This document shows positions 32,175-40,523 of a stretch of 64,000 nucleotides of DNA, in pieces. Made by a program: the position numbers and the translations under genes. Origin of the DNA: Alkalihalobacterium alkalinitrilicum (GTDB lineage: Bacteria; Bacillota; Bacilli; Bacillales; Bacillaceae_F). The notes under the pieces are model-generated. The model saw nothing but the letters and a program-made list of their open reading frames with translations, did not search any database and had not been told where the DNA came from. Numbering within the stretch: the first letter of the stretch is position 1; each line of letters begins with the position of its first letter. The DNA lies in contig NZ_KV917368.1 of assembly GCF_002019605.1 (NCBI RefSeq), forward strand, positions 3,858,519-3,922,518, read 5' to 3'.

Positions 32175-33857
32175 ATGGTGACTCAAAAAAATAATCGGAT
32201 AGACCTTGTTAACAAGAGAAATCAATTAATGGCTAAGCTTTTAATCTTTTTTTATATGATGAGTGTGACCATTAATCTATTTGTAGATCCAGATATTCTG
32301 CTATTTGTTGTTCCTGTTGGCTTTGGCTTTTGTTTGGCCATTTACTTACTTGCTAAAAAGAAAGCTTTAGCTTTGATGACGATGTATTTATCAATCTTTT
32401 TTATTTTTAGTTTTTTTTCACTACTCATCATTTATGAGCCGCTATTAATTAATTTTATATACATATGGTTAGGATTGATTATGAGTTCGATCTATCACTT
32501 AGTGAAGCCCATCTTATTTGCAGGTATTCTCACAAGTTTTGCGACGGTCTATTTTTTCTTTCAATTCCAACAAGAGATATTTCCAGGTTCCGATTTAATT
32601 GATGTGGTCTATGTAGTATTGTTTGGTTGGTTAATTACAGCCTTTCTCTTCTACTCCAGTCGTTTTACGGAAAATTTATTATGGCAAGCAGAGCAAAAAA
32701 GTGAAAAAACATCAAAAGAATTAGTGAAAACAAAAGGATATTTAAATTCCTTATTTAACCACCTAACTGACCCGATCATTATTCATGACCAAAATGGCAA
32801 AGTTTTGCAAGTTAATAAAGGATTTGAAAAAACATACGGGTGGAAAAACGAAGATGTGGTAGGAAAGTTAATGCCACAACTTGATGATTTACAGCTTATT
32901 TTTTTACGAGAAAAGTGGAGAGCGGTAATCGAAGGAAAAACGATACACGAAATTGAGATGAAAAATTGGACGGATGAGGAGCAATTGTTAGAGGTAGCGA
33001 TGTCTGTATCAGCAATCAAAATCGAAGACGGGAGTGTCGTTGCTTTAGCAACTATTATTCGTGATATAACGGAAAAAAAACAAACGGAAGAATGGATTAG
33101 AAGGTCAGAAAAGCTTTCCGTTGTTGGTCAACTAGCCGCTGGAGTTGCCCATGAAATTCGTAATCCTATTACAGTCATTTCGGGTTTCCTTCAATTAATG
33201 CATCAACGAGAAAAACCATCGAAAACACATATACCTGTTATGTTGAGTGAACTTGCAAGAATTAATAAAATCATTAGTGAATTTCTTATGCTTGCAAAAC
33301 CAGGAGCTGAAAAGTTTGAAAAAGTGCCTATACGGCCATTAATTGAAGAAGTTCTTACACTATTAAATACGTCTGCCATTATGAAGAGCATTTCCATTTC
33401 ATCTAATTTTACGATTACTCAAACGATAATAGAATGTGAGCCGGATCAAATTAAACAAGTGCTTATCAACCTATTAAAGAACAGTATTGAAGCTATGGAT
33501 CACGGTGGACAGATTCAAGTCGATGTGAATGAATTCGATGAAAAGACGGTTCATATACAAATTATAGATGATGGAATGGGTGTCCCTAAAGAAGTGCTCA
33601 ACCGAATACGGGAACCCTTTTTTACGACTAAAGAAAAAGGGACAGGGTTAGGGCTCATGATCAGTGACAGGATCGTCGAACATCATCAAGGGGAAATGGA
33701 AATCACAAGTGTAGAAGGAGAAGGAACAACGGTTAATATCTATTTGAAGAAAGTTTTACGTAATCAGGAGGCGGAAAATGAACATTCCAGTCAAGAACGT
33801 GATCCTAAAGATCGAACAACAACTAAACGAAATGAAGTTAGAAGTCGAGCGTGGTAA
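32175..33857 (+). CDS. membrane PAS-domain sensor histidine kinase (Kin/KinE-like)
   Basis: A 560-residue kinase. Residues 20-160 contain five to six membrane helices. A PAS domain (about 188-300) has NSLFNHLTDPIIIHDQNGKV. HisKA has H326 (GVAHEIRNP), and HATPase_c has NLLKNSIEAM, DDGMGVP and GTGLGL. The layout resembles the sporulation kinases and related orphan kinases of bacilli that feed Spo0F; no response regulator is adjacent. ATG 32175 (followed by GTG) has TTGGAG upstream and lies after the predicted transcription start; the frame upstream to 32073 is repeat DNA. The last ~27 codons overlap ywdI in another frame, and the tail after the ATPase domain is not conserved sequence. Confidence 0.9.
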   Translation: MVTQKNNRIDLVNKRNQLMAKLLIFFYMMSVTINLFVDPDILLFVVPVGFGFCLAIYLLAKKKALALMTMYLSIFFIFSFFSLLIIYEPLLINFIYIWLGLIMSSIYHLVKPILFAGILTSFATVYFFFQFQQEIFPGSDLIDVVYVVLFGWLITAFLFYSSRFTENLLWQAEQKSEKTSKELVKTKGYLNSLFNHLTDPIIIHDQNGKVLQVNKGFEKTYGWKNEDVVGKLMPQLDDLQLIFLREKWRAVIEGKTIHEIEMKNWTDEEQLLEVAMSVSAIKIEDGSVVALATIIRDITEKKQTEEWIRRSEKLSVVGQLAAGVAHEIRNPITVISGFLQLMHQREKPSKTHIPVMLSELARINKIISEFLMLAKPGAEKFEKVPIRPLIEEVLTLLNTSAIMKSISISSNFTITQTIIECEPDQIKQVLINLLKNSIEAMDHGGQIQVDVNEFDEKTVHIQIIDDGMGVPKEVLNRIREPFFTTKEKGTGLGLMISDRIVEHHQGEMEITSVEGEGTTVNIYLKKVLRNQEAENEHSSQERDPKDRTTTKRNEVRSRAW

Positions 33858-34050
33858 TGAACGACGGGTACAAGAAGCAGCAACGATGATTAAAGCATAT
33901 TGTGAACTTTTAACGGTCAAAGATACTGCAGCAGTAGAAACAACAATGAAAATTGCCCAGGAAAACTACAGTTTACCAAGTAAAGCAGTCACTACGACGA
34001 GTACTGTTACTTCCTCAGCTAAAGATGAAGGAAGCTTATTAGATTTTTAA
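33778..34050 (+). CDS. ywdI: YwdI family protein (DUF5327)
   Basis: A 90-residue small protein matching YwdI: an N-terminal amphipathic helix pair (VILKIEQQLNEMKLEVE, then RRVQEAATMIKAYCELL), a Ser/Thr-rich linker and a C-terminal DEGSLLDF. Function unknown. The ATG follows AGGAGGCGG. It overlaps the kinase by 80 nt but has its own strong ribosome binding site. Position next to ywdK as in B. subtilis supports the call. Confidence 0.85.
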   Translation: MNIPVKNVILKIEQQLNEMKLEVERGNERRVQEAATMIKAYCELLTVKDTAAVETTMKIAQENYSLPSKAVTTTSTVTSSAKDEGSLLDF

Positions 34051-34105
34051 AAAAAGATTATGTTAAGATGAAGAAAATGGAAAGATAAGTAAAGGAGAAT
34101 GAACG

Positions 34106-34477
34106 ATGTTCAACATCTTTATCGTACTTGGTAGTATTGGTGCAGCAATTGGTGTCGCTTTAGGCGCGTTTGGGGCACATGGATTAGAAGGTCGCCTGAC
34201 GGAACATTATTTAAAAATATATCAAACAGGTGTACAGTATCACATGTATCATTCACTTGGATTGATCTTAGTTGGTTTGGTTAGTTGGAAAGGGATTGAA
34301 ACTAGCTTAGTTCACTGGGCTGGTTGGTTATTAGTAGTAGGAATTATTTTATTTTCAGGAAGTTTATATATTCTAGCCGTTACAGGTATTTCAAAGTTGG
34401 GAATGATTACGCCGCTCGGTGGTGTCGCGTTTATTGTAGGTTGGATATTGCTTGCTGTTAGTATGTTTAGAGCATAA
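34106..34477 (+). CDS. ywdK: DUF423 membrane protein YwdK
   Basis: A 123-residue protein with four hydrophobic helices and the DUF423 signature ALGAFGAHGLEG near the N-terminus, followed by QTGVQYHMYHSLGLI. Function unknown; the family is widespread in bacteria. ATG 34106 after AAAGGAG. Confidence 0.9.
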   Translation: MFNIFIVLGSIGAAIGVALGAFGAHGLEGRLTEHYLKIYQTGVQYHMYHSLGLILVGLVSWKGIETSLVHWAGWLLVVGIILFSGSLYILAVTGISKLGMITPLGGVAFIVGWILLAVSMFRA

Positions 34478-34480
34478 TAG

Positions 34481-34514
34481 AAAGGATGGCGCTTAATATT
34501 GCGCCATCCTTTTT
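34481..34514 (+). terminator. intrinsic terminator of ywdK
   Basis: AAAGGATGGCGC (34481-34492) pairs perfectly with GCGCCATCCTTT (34501-34512), then TT. It may also help end gerQ, which converges from the other strand. Confidence 0.85.
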
Positions 34515-34550
34515 AAGTAACGGTGACTAATGAGCCCTTTTTTTGAAAAG

Positions 34551-35069
34551 TTAGTCACGTGGAGGATATGTTGCTAACGGAGCTACATCGTTAAATGGAT
34601 AATCGTACTCAAGTGGCTCATCAAACTCAACATAGTCGAGGTTAACCATTAACAATAAGTAATAATTATCATTTACATCGTCATGAAGGATAATATGGTC
34701 TCTACCGGCTTCTTCAACATGCCCCGTGAACACCCTCGCAGGCCACTCAGGGTTATTCTCAAATGTCATATACACCCTTGCAGCTTTCCCTCGATTAAGA
34801 CGAAGAATGTTTTCAATATAAGACTGCTCCATTGGCAACATCCCTGGCACTTGCGGGAATTGTTGCGGGAATTGTTGCATTTGCGGTTGTGGGGCGTAAA
34901 ACATTGGGGGCTGCATCATCGGTTGCTGCATCATAGGCTGCTGCATCATCGGTTGTTGTGGTTGCATCATAGGTGGTTGCATCATCGGCTGCTGTTGCTG
35001 CTTATAAGGTGACATTTGACCATCCATTGTCGGATACATCGATTGCATATCCCATTGTTGCTGATACAT
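34551..35069 (-). CDS. gerQ: spore coat protein GerQ
   Basis: A 172-residue coat protein. Residues 1-75 are a low-complexity stretch of Met, Pro and Gln (repeats of QQPMMQ and QPPMM). The rest is the conserved GerQ domain (SYIENILRLNRGKAARVYMT, and YYLLLMVNLDYVEFDEP in part). GerQ is crosslinked in the coat by transglutaminase through lysines and is needed for CwlJ to be placed in the spore. It follows cwlJ on the same strand, as in B. subtilis. ATG with AAAGGAGTG upstream. Confidence 0.94.
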   Translation of the reverse strand: MYQQQWDMQSMYPTMDGQMSPYKQQQQPMMQPPMMQPQQPMMQQPMMQQPMMQPPMFYAPQPQMQQFPQQFPQVPGMLPMEQSYIENILRLNRGKAARVYMTFENNPEWPARVFTGHVEEAGRDHIILHDDVNDNYYLLLMVNLDYVEFDEPLEYDYPFNDVAPLATYPPRD

Positions 35070-35168
35070 TTTATCACTCCTTTTTGTTTTCCTTTTTATA
35101 TGTTTAGCCTGATTAAGTTCTTAGGGTAAAGATCCCCACCTATTAACGTAGCGTAGATGGGAAGTTCT

Positions 35169-35223
35169 AATCAGGTGGAGTTGAAACTCCACCTGATTCC
35201 CCGATGTTCCAGCTTGCTGGAAC
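35169..35223. repeat. two hairpins between cwlJ and gerQ
   Basis: A perfect 13-bp stem AATCAGGTGGAGT/ACTCCACCTGATT with a TGAA loop (35169-35198) and an 8-bp stem GTTCCAGC/GCTGGAAC (35206-35223). There is no T-run on either strand. They may stabilise or separate the two cistrons' RNAs. Related CCCACCT...GATGGG half-stems lie just left, at about 35135-35162. Confidence 0.55.
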
Positions 35224-35231
35224 GAGTTCGC

Positions 35232-35663
35232 TTAATAGGTACCGTAAACTGAAGGACACTCTGATGCTAAAGGTGTATAGAAGCAGTGTAGTTTAAAGCG
35301 TCCTGAGTTCCATTGGCCCCACCATTGGGCAGGACAAGATCCTTCAGGACGGAAAAACCATAAAGAAAATTCAGCTGGATGATGTCTTTCACCGTTAATA
35401 AGCTTTCTGGCTAGTCGACGCTCTTTTTCTCGAGCTCCTTGATAAAAATACCCTTTTTGTGTCGCTTCAAAGCCACCTGGTGATTGATAAACCATACGAG
35501 AAACAGAGTTAATATCAACAAAATCTAGACAAGCAGATCGAACTCGGTTGACCATTACATTGCCCGCCATCAGCATCCCGAGTTCACCTTCACCTTCTGC
35601 TTCAGCACGCATTAAACGGGCTAACAAGTCTATATCACTACTGTTAGCTTTTATAACGGCCAT
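35232..35663 (-). CDS. cwlJ: spore cortex-lytic enzyme CwlJ
   Basis: A 143-residue Hydrolase_2 (SleB catalytic type) domain without a peptidoglycan-binding or signal sequence, which is the CwlJ layout. The catalytic Glu is expected in MRAEAEGEGELGM near residue 21. CwlJ degrades the cortex during germination and responds to Ca-dipicolinate. It needs GerQ, encoded next. Start ATG with TAGGAGGTG upstream. The 263-nt space to hemQ must contain its sporulation promoter; I could not assign one. Confidence 0.95.
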   Translation of the reverse strand: MAVIKANSSDIDLLARLMRAEAEGEGELGMLMAGNVMVNRVRSACLDFVDINSVSRMVYQSPGGFEATQKGYFYQGAREKERRLARKLINGERHHPAEFSLWFFRPEGSCPAQWWGQWNSGRFKLHCFYTPLASECPSVYGTY

Positions 35664-35825
35664 GTGTTCACCTCCTATTCATTGGTGCCGTACGTGATGG
35701 GATGGAGGACTGAGATTTTGAATATGGCTACACAACATAAAGTGTTACGGCATACCCAAACACAGTTAGTTCAAATATATGTAAGGAAAAATGGGACTAT
35801 GACTTTTTCCTAAAAAAACCAAATA

Positions 35826-35897
35826 AAAAAGCCAACCTTCTAAATAAAAATGACCTTTTAAACAAAGAGTCTATCTTATAAAGAGAGATGGCTTTTT
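35826..35897 (-). terminator. candidate terminator of hemQ
   Basis: AAAAAGCCA at the minus-strand 5' side pairs with TGGCTTTTT around a long loop, and minus-strand T-richness follows. It lies 30 nt after the hemQ stop. The large loop lowers confidence. Confidence 0.45.
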
Positions 35898-35926
35898 ATG
35901 AGGTTAAAGGGATGCTTGAACCTATT

Positions 35927-36676
35927 TTATACGTGGAAATAGCGTTCAATGCCGTCTATATTTAAGAAGTTTCCGACATAGAAAGAACCGAATTCGCCAA
36001 ATCGAGCTGAAACTTCGTCAAAACGCATTTCATAAACGAGTTTTTTAAACTGGAGGACATCATCAGCAAATAGCGTTACGCCCCATTCCCAGTCATCAAA
36101 GCCAACAGAACCCGTAATAATTTGCTTTACTTTTCCTGCATACTGGCGACCGATCATGCCGTGACTGCGCATCATATTACGACGGTCTTCCATTGGAAGC
36201 ATATACCAATTATCATTCCCTTGACGACGCTTATCCATTGGATAGAAACAAACATGTTTTGCTTTCGGTAACTTAGGGAAGAGTCTAGCACGAACTTCAG
36301 GGTTTTCCATTGGATCGCCGCCATCTTTTCCTGCCATATAGTTGCTTAGTTCAACGACAGATACGTAAGAATACGTTGGAATTGTATATTCTGCAAAGCG
36401 AGTTTTATTAAATGCTGTTTCAATTTCGTTCAGTTGCTCCATAGTTGGACGAAGTAGCATCAGCATAAAGTCAGCTTTTTGACCAACAATCGTGTAAAGT
36501 GCATGACTACCTTCATTGTTTTCTTCTGTTTGGTTCCACTCTTCAAGCATTCCGATAAATTCGTTTAAGACTTGCTGACGTTCTTCACTTGAAAGCGTCT
36601 TCCAAGCAGGCCAATTAATTGCGCGGAAATCATGCAAAGAATACCAACCATCTAAAGTAACTGCTGCTTCACTCAT
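35927..36676 (-). CDS. hemQ: coproheme decarboxylase HemQ
   Basis: A 249-residue chlorite-dismutase-fold protein of the HemQ clade. It converts coproheme to heme b with H2O2, the last step of the coproporphyrin-dependent pathway in Firmicutes. The axial His172 (RSHGMIGRQ) and radical-forming Tyr145 ([11 protein letters not shown]) are in place, and the distal residue is Gln-type, not the Arg of true chlorite dismutases. hemQ next to pta and lipL matches B. subtilis ywfI-pta-ywfL. ATG with AAAGGAG upstream. Confidence 0.96.
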   Translation of the reverse strand: MSEAAVTLDGWYSLHDFRAINWPAWKTLSSEERQQVLNEFIGMLEEWNQTEENNEGSHALYTIVGQKADFMLMLLRPTMEQLNEIETAFNKTRFAEYTIPTYSYVSVVELSNYMAGKDGGDPMENPEVRARLFPKLPKAKHVCFYPMDKRRQGNDNWYMLPMEDRRNMMRSHGMIGRQYAGKVKQIITGSVGFDDWEWGVTLFADDVLQFKKLVYEMRFDEVSARFGEFGSFYVGNFLNIDGIERYFHV

Positions 36677-36756
36677 ATTAACACTCCTTTATTTACAAAA
36701 ATAATATATGTACCAAAACTTACTATACCATAAATGAGGAGGCTGTCTCAAAAGCA

Positions 36757-36795
36757 AAGCCAGGTAGACTTTGTGAACGACAAATTACCTGGCTT
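36757..36795 (-). terminator. terminator of the enoyl-CoA hydratase gene
   Basis: AAGCCAGGTA and TACCTGGCTT form a 10-bp stem; on the minus strand TTGCTTTT follows. The flanking GGAGGCTGTCTCAAAAG resembles motifs often found near IS remnants, but nothing else supports an IS here. Confidence 0.55.
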
Positions 36796-36804
36796 GGGTT
36801 GAGT

Positions 36805-36857
36805 TTATCCCGCAACAACTGGCAGTAATACCCCCACTGATGGAAGTTTCACTTTAT
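36805..36857. repeat. dispersed intergenic repeat, short copy 3
   Basis: TTATCCCGCAACAACTGGCA and GTAATA followed directly by CCCCCACTGATGGAAGTTTC and ACTTTAT. It has the two ends of copy 4 (37701) without about 100 bp of middle, so it is an internal-deletion form. Its right end contains the stop codon of the hydratase gene. Confidence 0.75.
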
Positions 36858-37594
36858 TTTTTTAAGAAACGCTGTACAGCGGCCAAATGTTCCTTTGTTT
36901 TTCCTGCAGCCGTTTGTGCTTCTTCTTCCATTTGCAGTACTTCCGCTAATGTATGTTCATAGCTATTTCTCATATTTTTCTTCATAAGCCCATAAGCCGA
37001 AGTTGGCAAAGATAGTAGTTGCCCAACGAGATCATCGGGTTGTCCAATACGATGAACTAAACCAATGCGATAGGCTTCTTCTGCTGAAATTGGTTCACCG
37101 AGAGAAATTTCAAGTGCTTTTCCTAAACCGACGAGTCGTGGCAGGAAGTATGACGCGCCTGCATCAGGAACGAGACCTATTTTTAAAAAGCTGATCGCCA
37201 TCTTTGCATTATATTCGGAAACTCGGAAGTCACATGCGAGAGCAAGACTTAACCCAGCTCCGAAGGCAACTCCATTAATGTAGGCAACAGTCGGTTTAGT
37301 TATTGTTTCCATATACAATAATAGTTTATCGTACGTATCTTTTAAATAATCCCCATAATCGATGTCACCCAGATTTTCTGTCGCAATACTCTTCAAGTCT
37401 GCTCCAGAACTAAAAGCATCGCCAGATCCAGTTAGTACAATGACTCGAACGTTTTCATCTTTATTAGCTTGTTCAAAAGCACGATATAGTTCACGATGCA
37501 TGTCTAAGTTAATTGCATTTTTCACGGTAGGACGATTTAAAGTAATTGTTGCTACGCTCTGTTGCACTTCATATGTTACAGATTGTTGCTCCAT
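36854..37594 (-). CDS. enoyl-CoA hydratase/isomerase family protein
   Basis: A 246-residue crotonase-fold protein. GSGDAFSSGADLKSI and the oxyanion-hole region NGVAFGAGLSLALACDFRV are clear, and GLVPDAGASYFLPRLVG fits the second oxyanion loop with Asp rather than the second catalytic Glu. This suggests isomerase or other crotonase activity instead of classical hydration. It could serve fatty or phenylacetic acid breakdown. Monocistronic on the minus strand between two repeat copies. ATG with GGGGAG upstream. Confidence 0.85.
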   Translation of the reverse strand: MEQQSVTYEVQQSVATITLNRPTVKNAINLDMHRELYRAFEQANKDENVRVIVLTGSGDAFSSGADLKSIATENLGDIDYGDYLKDTYDKLLLYMETITKPTVAYINGVAFGAGLSLALACDFRVSEYNAKMAISFLKIGLVPDAGASYFLPRLVGLGKALEISLGEPISAEEAYRIGLVHRIGQPDDLVGQLLSLPTSAYGLMKKNMRNSYEHTLAEVLQMEEEAQTAAGKTKEHLAAVQRFLKK

Positions 37595-37700
37595 TCAAAT
37601 TCACGCTCCCCTTTATAGTTCACTTCTTTCATTATAATGAGTCATCGTTCACTTTATCAACAAAAAATAAGAAAATTCCGAAAAAATAAGTGGTTGTTTT

Positions 37701-37855
37701 TTATCCCGCAACAACTGGCAGTAATAACTGAATGAACAAAGACTAAATGCGCCACGTCCTGCGGCAACGTCTGTGTAACCCACATCGTGTGGGCCTCAAC
37801 TAACCATCAGTGGGGAAAGAGGAAAACCCCTCACTGATGAAAGTTTCACTATTAT
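37701..37855. repeat. dispersed intergenic repeat, long copy 4
   Basis: 155 bp from TTATCCCGCAACAACTGGCA to GAAAGTTTCACTATTAT. The middle contains small hairpins (CCCACATCGTGTGGG, and CCATCAGTGGGG against CCCCTCACTGATG) and aligns with copy 2 at 31969. It fills the hydratase-pta intergenic space with no ORF. Confidence 0.75.
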
Positions 37856-37963
37856 GTAAAATATTAACGTCGTTGCTTCTGCATGAGTGTTAAGGAAGAA
37901 GGAAACGATGAAAAAGAGAATTTTAATCGTAATTTTGCGGAAGTCCTAATGAGAAAAGTGTAT

Positions 37964-37972
37964 TGATATAAT
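37964..37972 (+). promoter_or_regulatory. extended -10 promoter of pta
   Basis: TGATATAAT is a consensus extended -10. It implies a leader of about 125 nt before the pta start. In B. subtilis pta is activated by CcpA; I found no convincing cre here. Confidence 0.5.
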
Positions 37973-38103
37973 TCTTTCTAAAATAGACAAAAACGTAAGA
38001 ATATTTATACTTTTATTACATTAGCGAAGGTGGTTTATTTTTGAAATAAACAGGAGTATGCTTAGTGGTAAGGTCATCTGATCAATTGTAGGAGGAAGAT
38101 AAA

Positions 38104-39093
38104 GTGAGTGATCTCTTTACAGAAATAAAATCCAAAGTGAAAAGTCACTACCCTAATGTTGTTTTACCAGAAGGATTTGATGAACGTATTTTACAAGCTG
38201 CTAGCCAACTATCGAATGACGAAGTGGTAAAACCAATCATCATTGGTAACGAAAGTAAAATTTTTGCAAAAATGAAGGAGCTCGGCGTTACATTTAAAGA
38301 CGTTGAGATCATTGAACCAAATTCATATAAGCATTTAGACCAATTAATTGCATCATTTATAGAACGACGCAAAGGAAAAGAAACAGAAGATACTGCTAAG
38401 GAAAAGCTAATGCAAGAAAATTATTTTGGGACGATGCTCGTTCATGTAGATTATGCAGATGGCTTAGTAAGTGGCGCGGCCCACTCAACAGGAGATACGG
38501 TTCGACCCGCTTTGCAAATTATCAAAACTCAGCCAGGTATTAAAAAAACATCAGGTGTTTTCGTTATGGTTAAAGGAGATCAAAAGTTTGTATTTGGCGA
38601 TTGTGCGATTAACATTGCTCCAAATGCAGAAGAATTAGCGGAAATCGCCATTGCCACAGCGGAAACAGCAAAAGTATTTGGACTAGATCCTAAAGTTGCA
38701 ATGTTAAGCTTTTCAACGAAAGGTTCGGCATCATCGATTGAAACACGTAAAGTATCTGAAGCGACGAAGTTAGCTCAGAAAGCTCGTCCTGATTTAGTCA
38801 TTGATGGTGAATTCCAATTTGATGCAGCGTTTGTCCCAGCAGTTGCACAAAAGAAAGCACCCGATTCTCCGTTAAGAGGGGAAGCGAATGTATTTATTTT
38901 CCCGAGCTTAGAATCAGGCAATTTAGGTTATAAAATTGCTCAGCGTCTCGGTGGTTATGATGCAATTGGCCCGATCTTGCAAGGATTAAACAAACCAGTG
39001 AACGATCTTTCCCGTGGATGTAACGTAGCAGATGTGTATAAACTCTCATTGATAACAGCGATGCAATCAATTAATCAAAAAGTGCTAGCTTAA
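38104..39093 (+). CDS. pta: phosphate acetyltransferase
   Basis: A 329-residue class I Pta that converts acetyl-CoA and phosphate to acetyl phosphate in overflow metabolism. Landmarks are DGLVSGAAHSTGDTVRPALQ (part of the active-site loop), the DCAINIAPNAEELAEIA region and the C-terminal GGYDAIGPILQGL. Length is typical for the bacillar short form. GTG start behind AGGAGGAAG. Neighbours hemQ and lipL match B. subtilis. Confidence 0.96.
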   Translation: MSDLFTEIKSKVKSHYPNVVLPEGFDERILQAASQLSNDEVVKPIIIGNESKIFAKMKELGVTFKDVEIIEPNSYKHLDQLIASFIERRKGKETEDTAKEKLMQENYFGTMLVHVDYADGLVSGAAHSTGDTVRPALQIIKTQPGIKKTSGVFVMVKGDQKFVFGDCAINIAPNAEELAEIAIATAETAKVFGLDPKVAMLSFSTKGSASSIETRKVSEATKLAQKARPDLVIDGEFQFDAAFVPAVAQKKAPDSPLRGEANVFIFPSLESGNLGYKIAQRLGGYDAIGPILQGLNKPVNDLSRGCNVADVYKLSLITAMQSINQKVLA

Positions 39094-39101
39094 ATAAAAT
39101 G

Positions 39102-39146
39102 GTGCCAAGTACCTTTAATGCATTGTGCATCAAAGGTACTTGGCAC
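39102..39146. terminator. bidirectional terminator between pta and lipL
   Basis: A 21-bp stem with one wobble (39102-39122 with 39126-39146) around TTG; the arms carry GTGCCAAGTACCTTT. Strong base pairing and convergent genes support a two-way terminator. It overlaps the end of lipL, so the last residues AKYL and the stop are encoded by its right arm. Confidence 0.75.
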
Positions 39147-39972
39147 TGATTCGTTCATTCCGTTGAATAATGCGCATGTATTGCTCTTCATACGATTGAG
39201 CTTCTGCTTCTGTAAAGGTAGATGAAGTAAGGTGTGCGCCGTGTTCTTTAAATGTTAGTAAAAGCCGATGAGAGATCAACGGTATGCTAAGCTCTTCTCC
39301 TGTTAATTCGGAAAGGGATGCCATCGTTTCAGGCCGGATCTTCGGGTAATCAAACGATGCAGGCGGACCTTGGACTGCCCGACTATAGAACGTTTGAATG
39401 AGTTTTGCACGTTCACTGCCACTTCCGGTCACACAGAGATAAATTTGCACAGCGACCCCACCGCGAATGCGGCGTTGGGAAATGCCAGCAAATTTCTTAC
39501 CATTAACACTTAAGTCGTATGAACCAGGGCAATAAGACCCCACAATTTCTCTAGCATCTACTTTCACCCCATAAGGAGACAAAATTTGCTGAATAAAGGC
39601 ATACATCAATTCGTAACCCTCATTGATTGAAAACTTTTTTTCTTCTTTAAGAATGAGTGAAATATTTAAAATCCCTTCATCTAGTACGACCGCGAGTCCG
39701 CCAGAATTCCGAACGATGACGTTATAACCTTGTTGATATAAATAGTGGATACCGTCCTGAACAAAAGGAAGGCGACTATCCTGAATGCCAAGAACAACCG
39801 TATCATGATGAACCCAAGTTCTCACGATCGAGTCCGATGTTCCGTTTCCAACAGCGATACATAAGGCGTCATCATAGGCAAACGATTGTAACGCTTCAAA
39901 ATAAACGCCAAGCGTCGATTGATCAATAAAACGCCATTTTTGGTTGGCAAGATGATTGGTTAATGTATTCAT
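39130..39972 (-). CDS. lipL: octanoyl-[GcvH]:protein N-octanoyltransferase LipL
   Basis: A 280-residue BPL/LplA/LipB-fold amidotransferase that moves octanoyl groups from GcvH to E2 subunits in lipoate assembly of Firmicutes. The catalytic Cys148 is in SYCPGSYDLS, Lys160 of the GKKFAG loop binds the acyl group, and VRNSGGLAVVLDEG is the RRxxGG-like segment. Its place beside pta is the same as ywfL in B. subtilis. ATG behind AGAGGAG. Confidence 0.94.
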   Translation of the reverse strand: MNTLTNHLANQKWRFIDQSTLGVYFEALQSFAYDDALCIAVGNGTSDSIVRTWVHHDTVVLGIQDSRLPFVQDGIHYLYQQGYNVIVRNSGGLAVVLDEGILNISLILKEEKKFSINEGYELMYAFIQQILSPYGVKVDAREIVGSYCPGSYDLSVNGKKFAGISQRRIRGGVAVQIYLCVTGSGSERAKLIQTFYSRAVQGPPASFDYPKIRPETMASLSELTGEELSIPLISHRLLLTFKEHGAHLTSSTFTEAEAQSYEEQYMRIIQRNERISAKYL

Positions 39973-40113
39973 TAAAGTTTCTCCTCTAAGTATTACTAAA
40001 AATACGTCTAAAATCGCTAAATATTGCGAACGATAGTAGATATGGTATACTATCTGTTGTGAATAAATGACACTATATATCTTATCATAAACAAATGAAA
40101 GGAATTAACTCTA

Positions 40114-40335
40114 ATGGCAAACGAATTTCGCATATGTGACATTTGCCAAGCCACGAATATAAAAACTTTGTTGCCCAAGTTAAAAAAGTTAGACTCTAAC
40201 GCAGAAATTCATATTGGGTGTCAATCGTATTGTGGACCAGGTCGAAAAAAGTCTTTTACGATGGTTAATAACCGTCCAGTATCGGCTGCAAATGAAGAAC
40301 AACTCATTGAAAAAATTGAAAAAAAATTAAAGTAA
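40114..40335 (+). CDS. DUF1450 small cysteine protein
   Basis: A 73-residue DUF1450 protein (YuzB-like family) with four conserved cysteines: C8 and C11 (CDIC) and C36 and C40 (GCQSYCGPG). The pattern suggests a metal or Fe-S site, though none is proven. Function unknown. ATG after AAAGGAATT; followed by a terminator. Confidence 0.88.
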   Translation: MANEFRICDICQATNIKTLLPKLKKLDSNAEIHIGCQSYCGPGRKKSFTMVNNRPVSAANEEQLIEKIEKKLK

Positions 40336-40371
40336 AGCTATCCGCTTCGAATTGAATCGGGTAGCTTTTTG
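40334..40371 (+). terminator. intrinsic terminator of the DUF1450 gene
   Basis: AAAGCTATCCG (40334-40344) pairs with CGGGTAGCTTT (40358-40368 region, one wobble), and the T-run is in and after the right arm. Confidence 0.8.
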
Positions 40372-40523
40372 CGAGTCAACAAACTATAGGAACGAGAGTC
40401 CAACTTCATATTACTATAAAGTTTTGGAAACATTATTCTTTTGTTAAGCCGTTTCAAGCGTTGGGACAAGTGGCCACTTCTTTAGTATAATATAGTTAGT
40501 AAAATGGAGATGGAGTGTGCTTT

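Noticed and set aside
34683-35012. Plus-strand 109-codon ORF rich in Leu, His and Arg
   Set aside because: It is the antisense of the Met/Pro/Gln repeats of gerQ.
36730-36760. IS remnant suggested by GGAGGCTGTCTCAAAAG
   Set aside because: Only one short motif; no second terminal repeat or transposase fragment was seen nearby.
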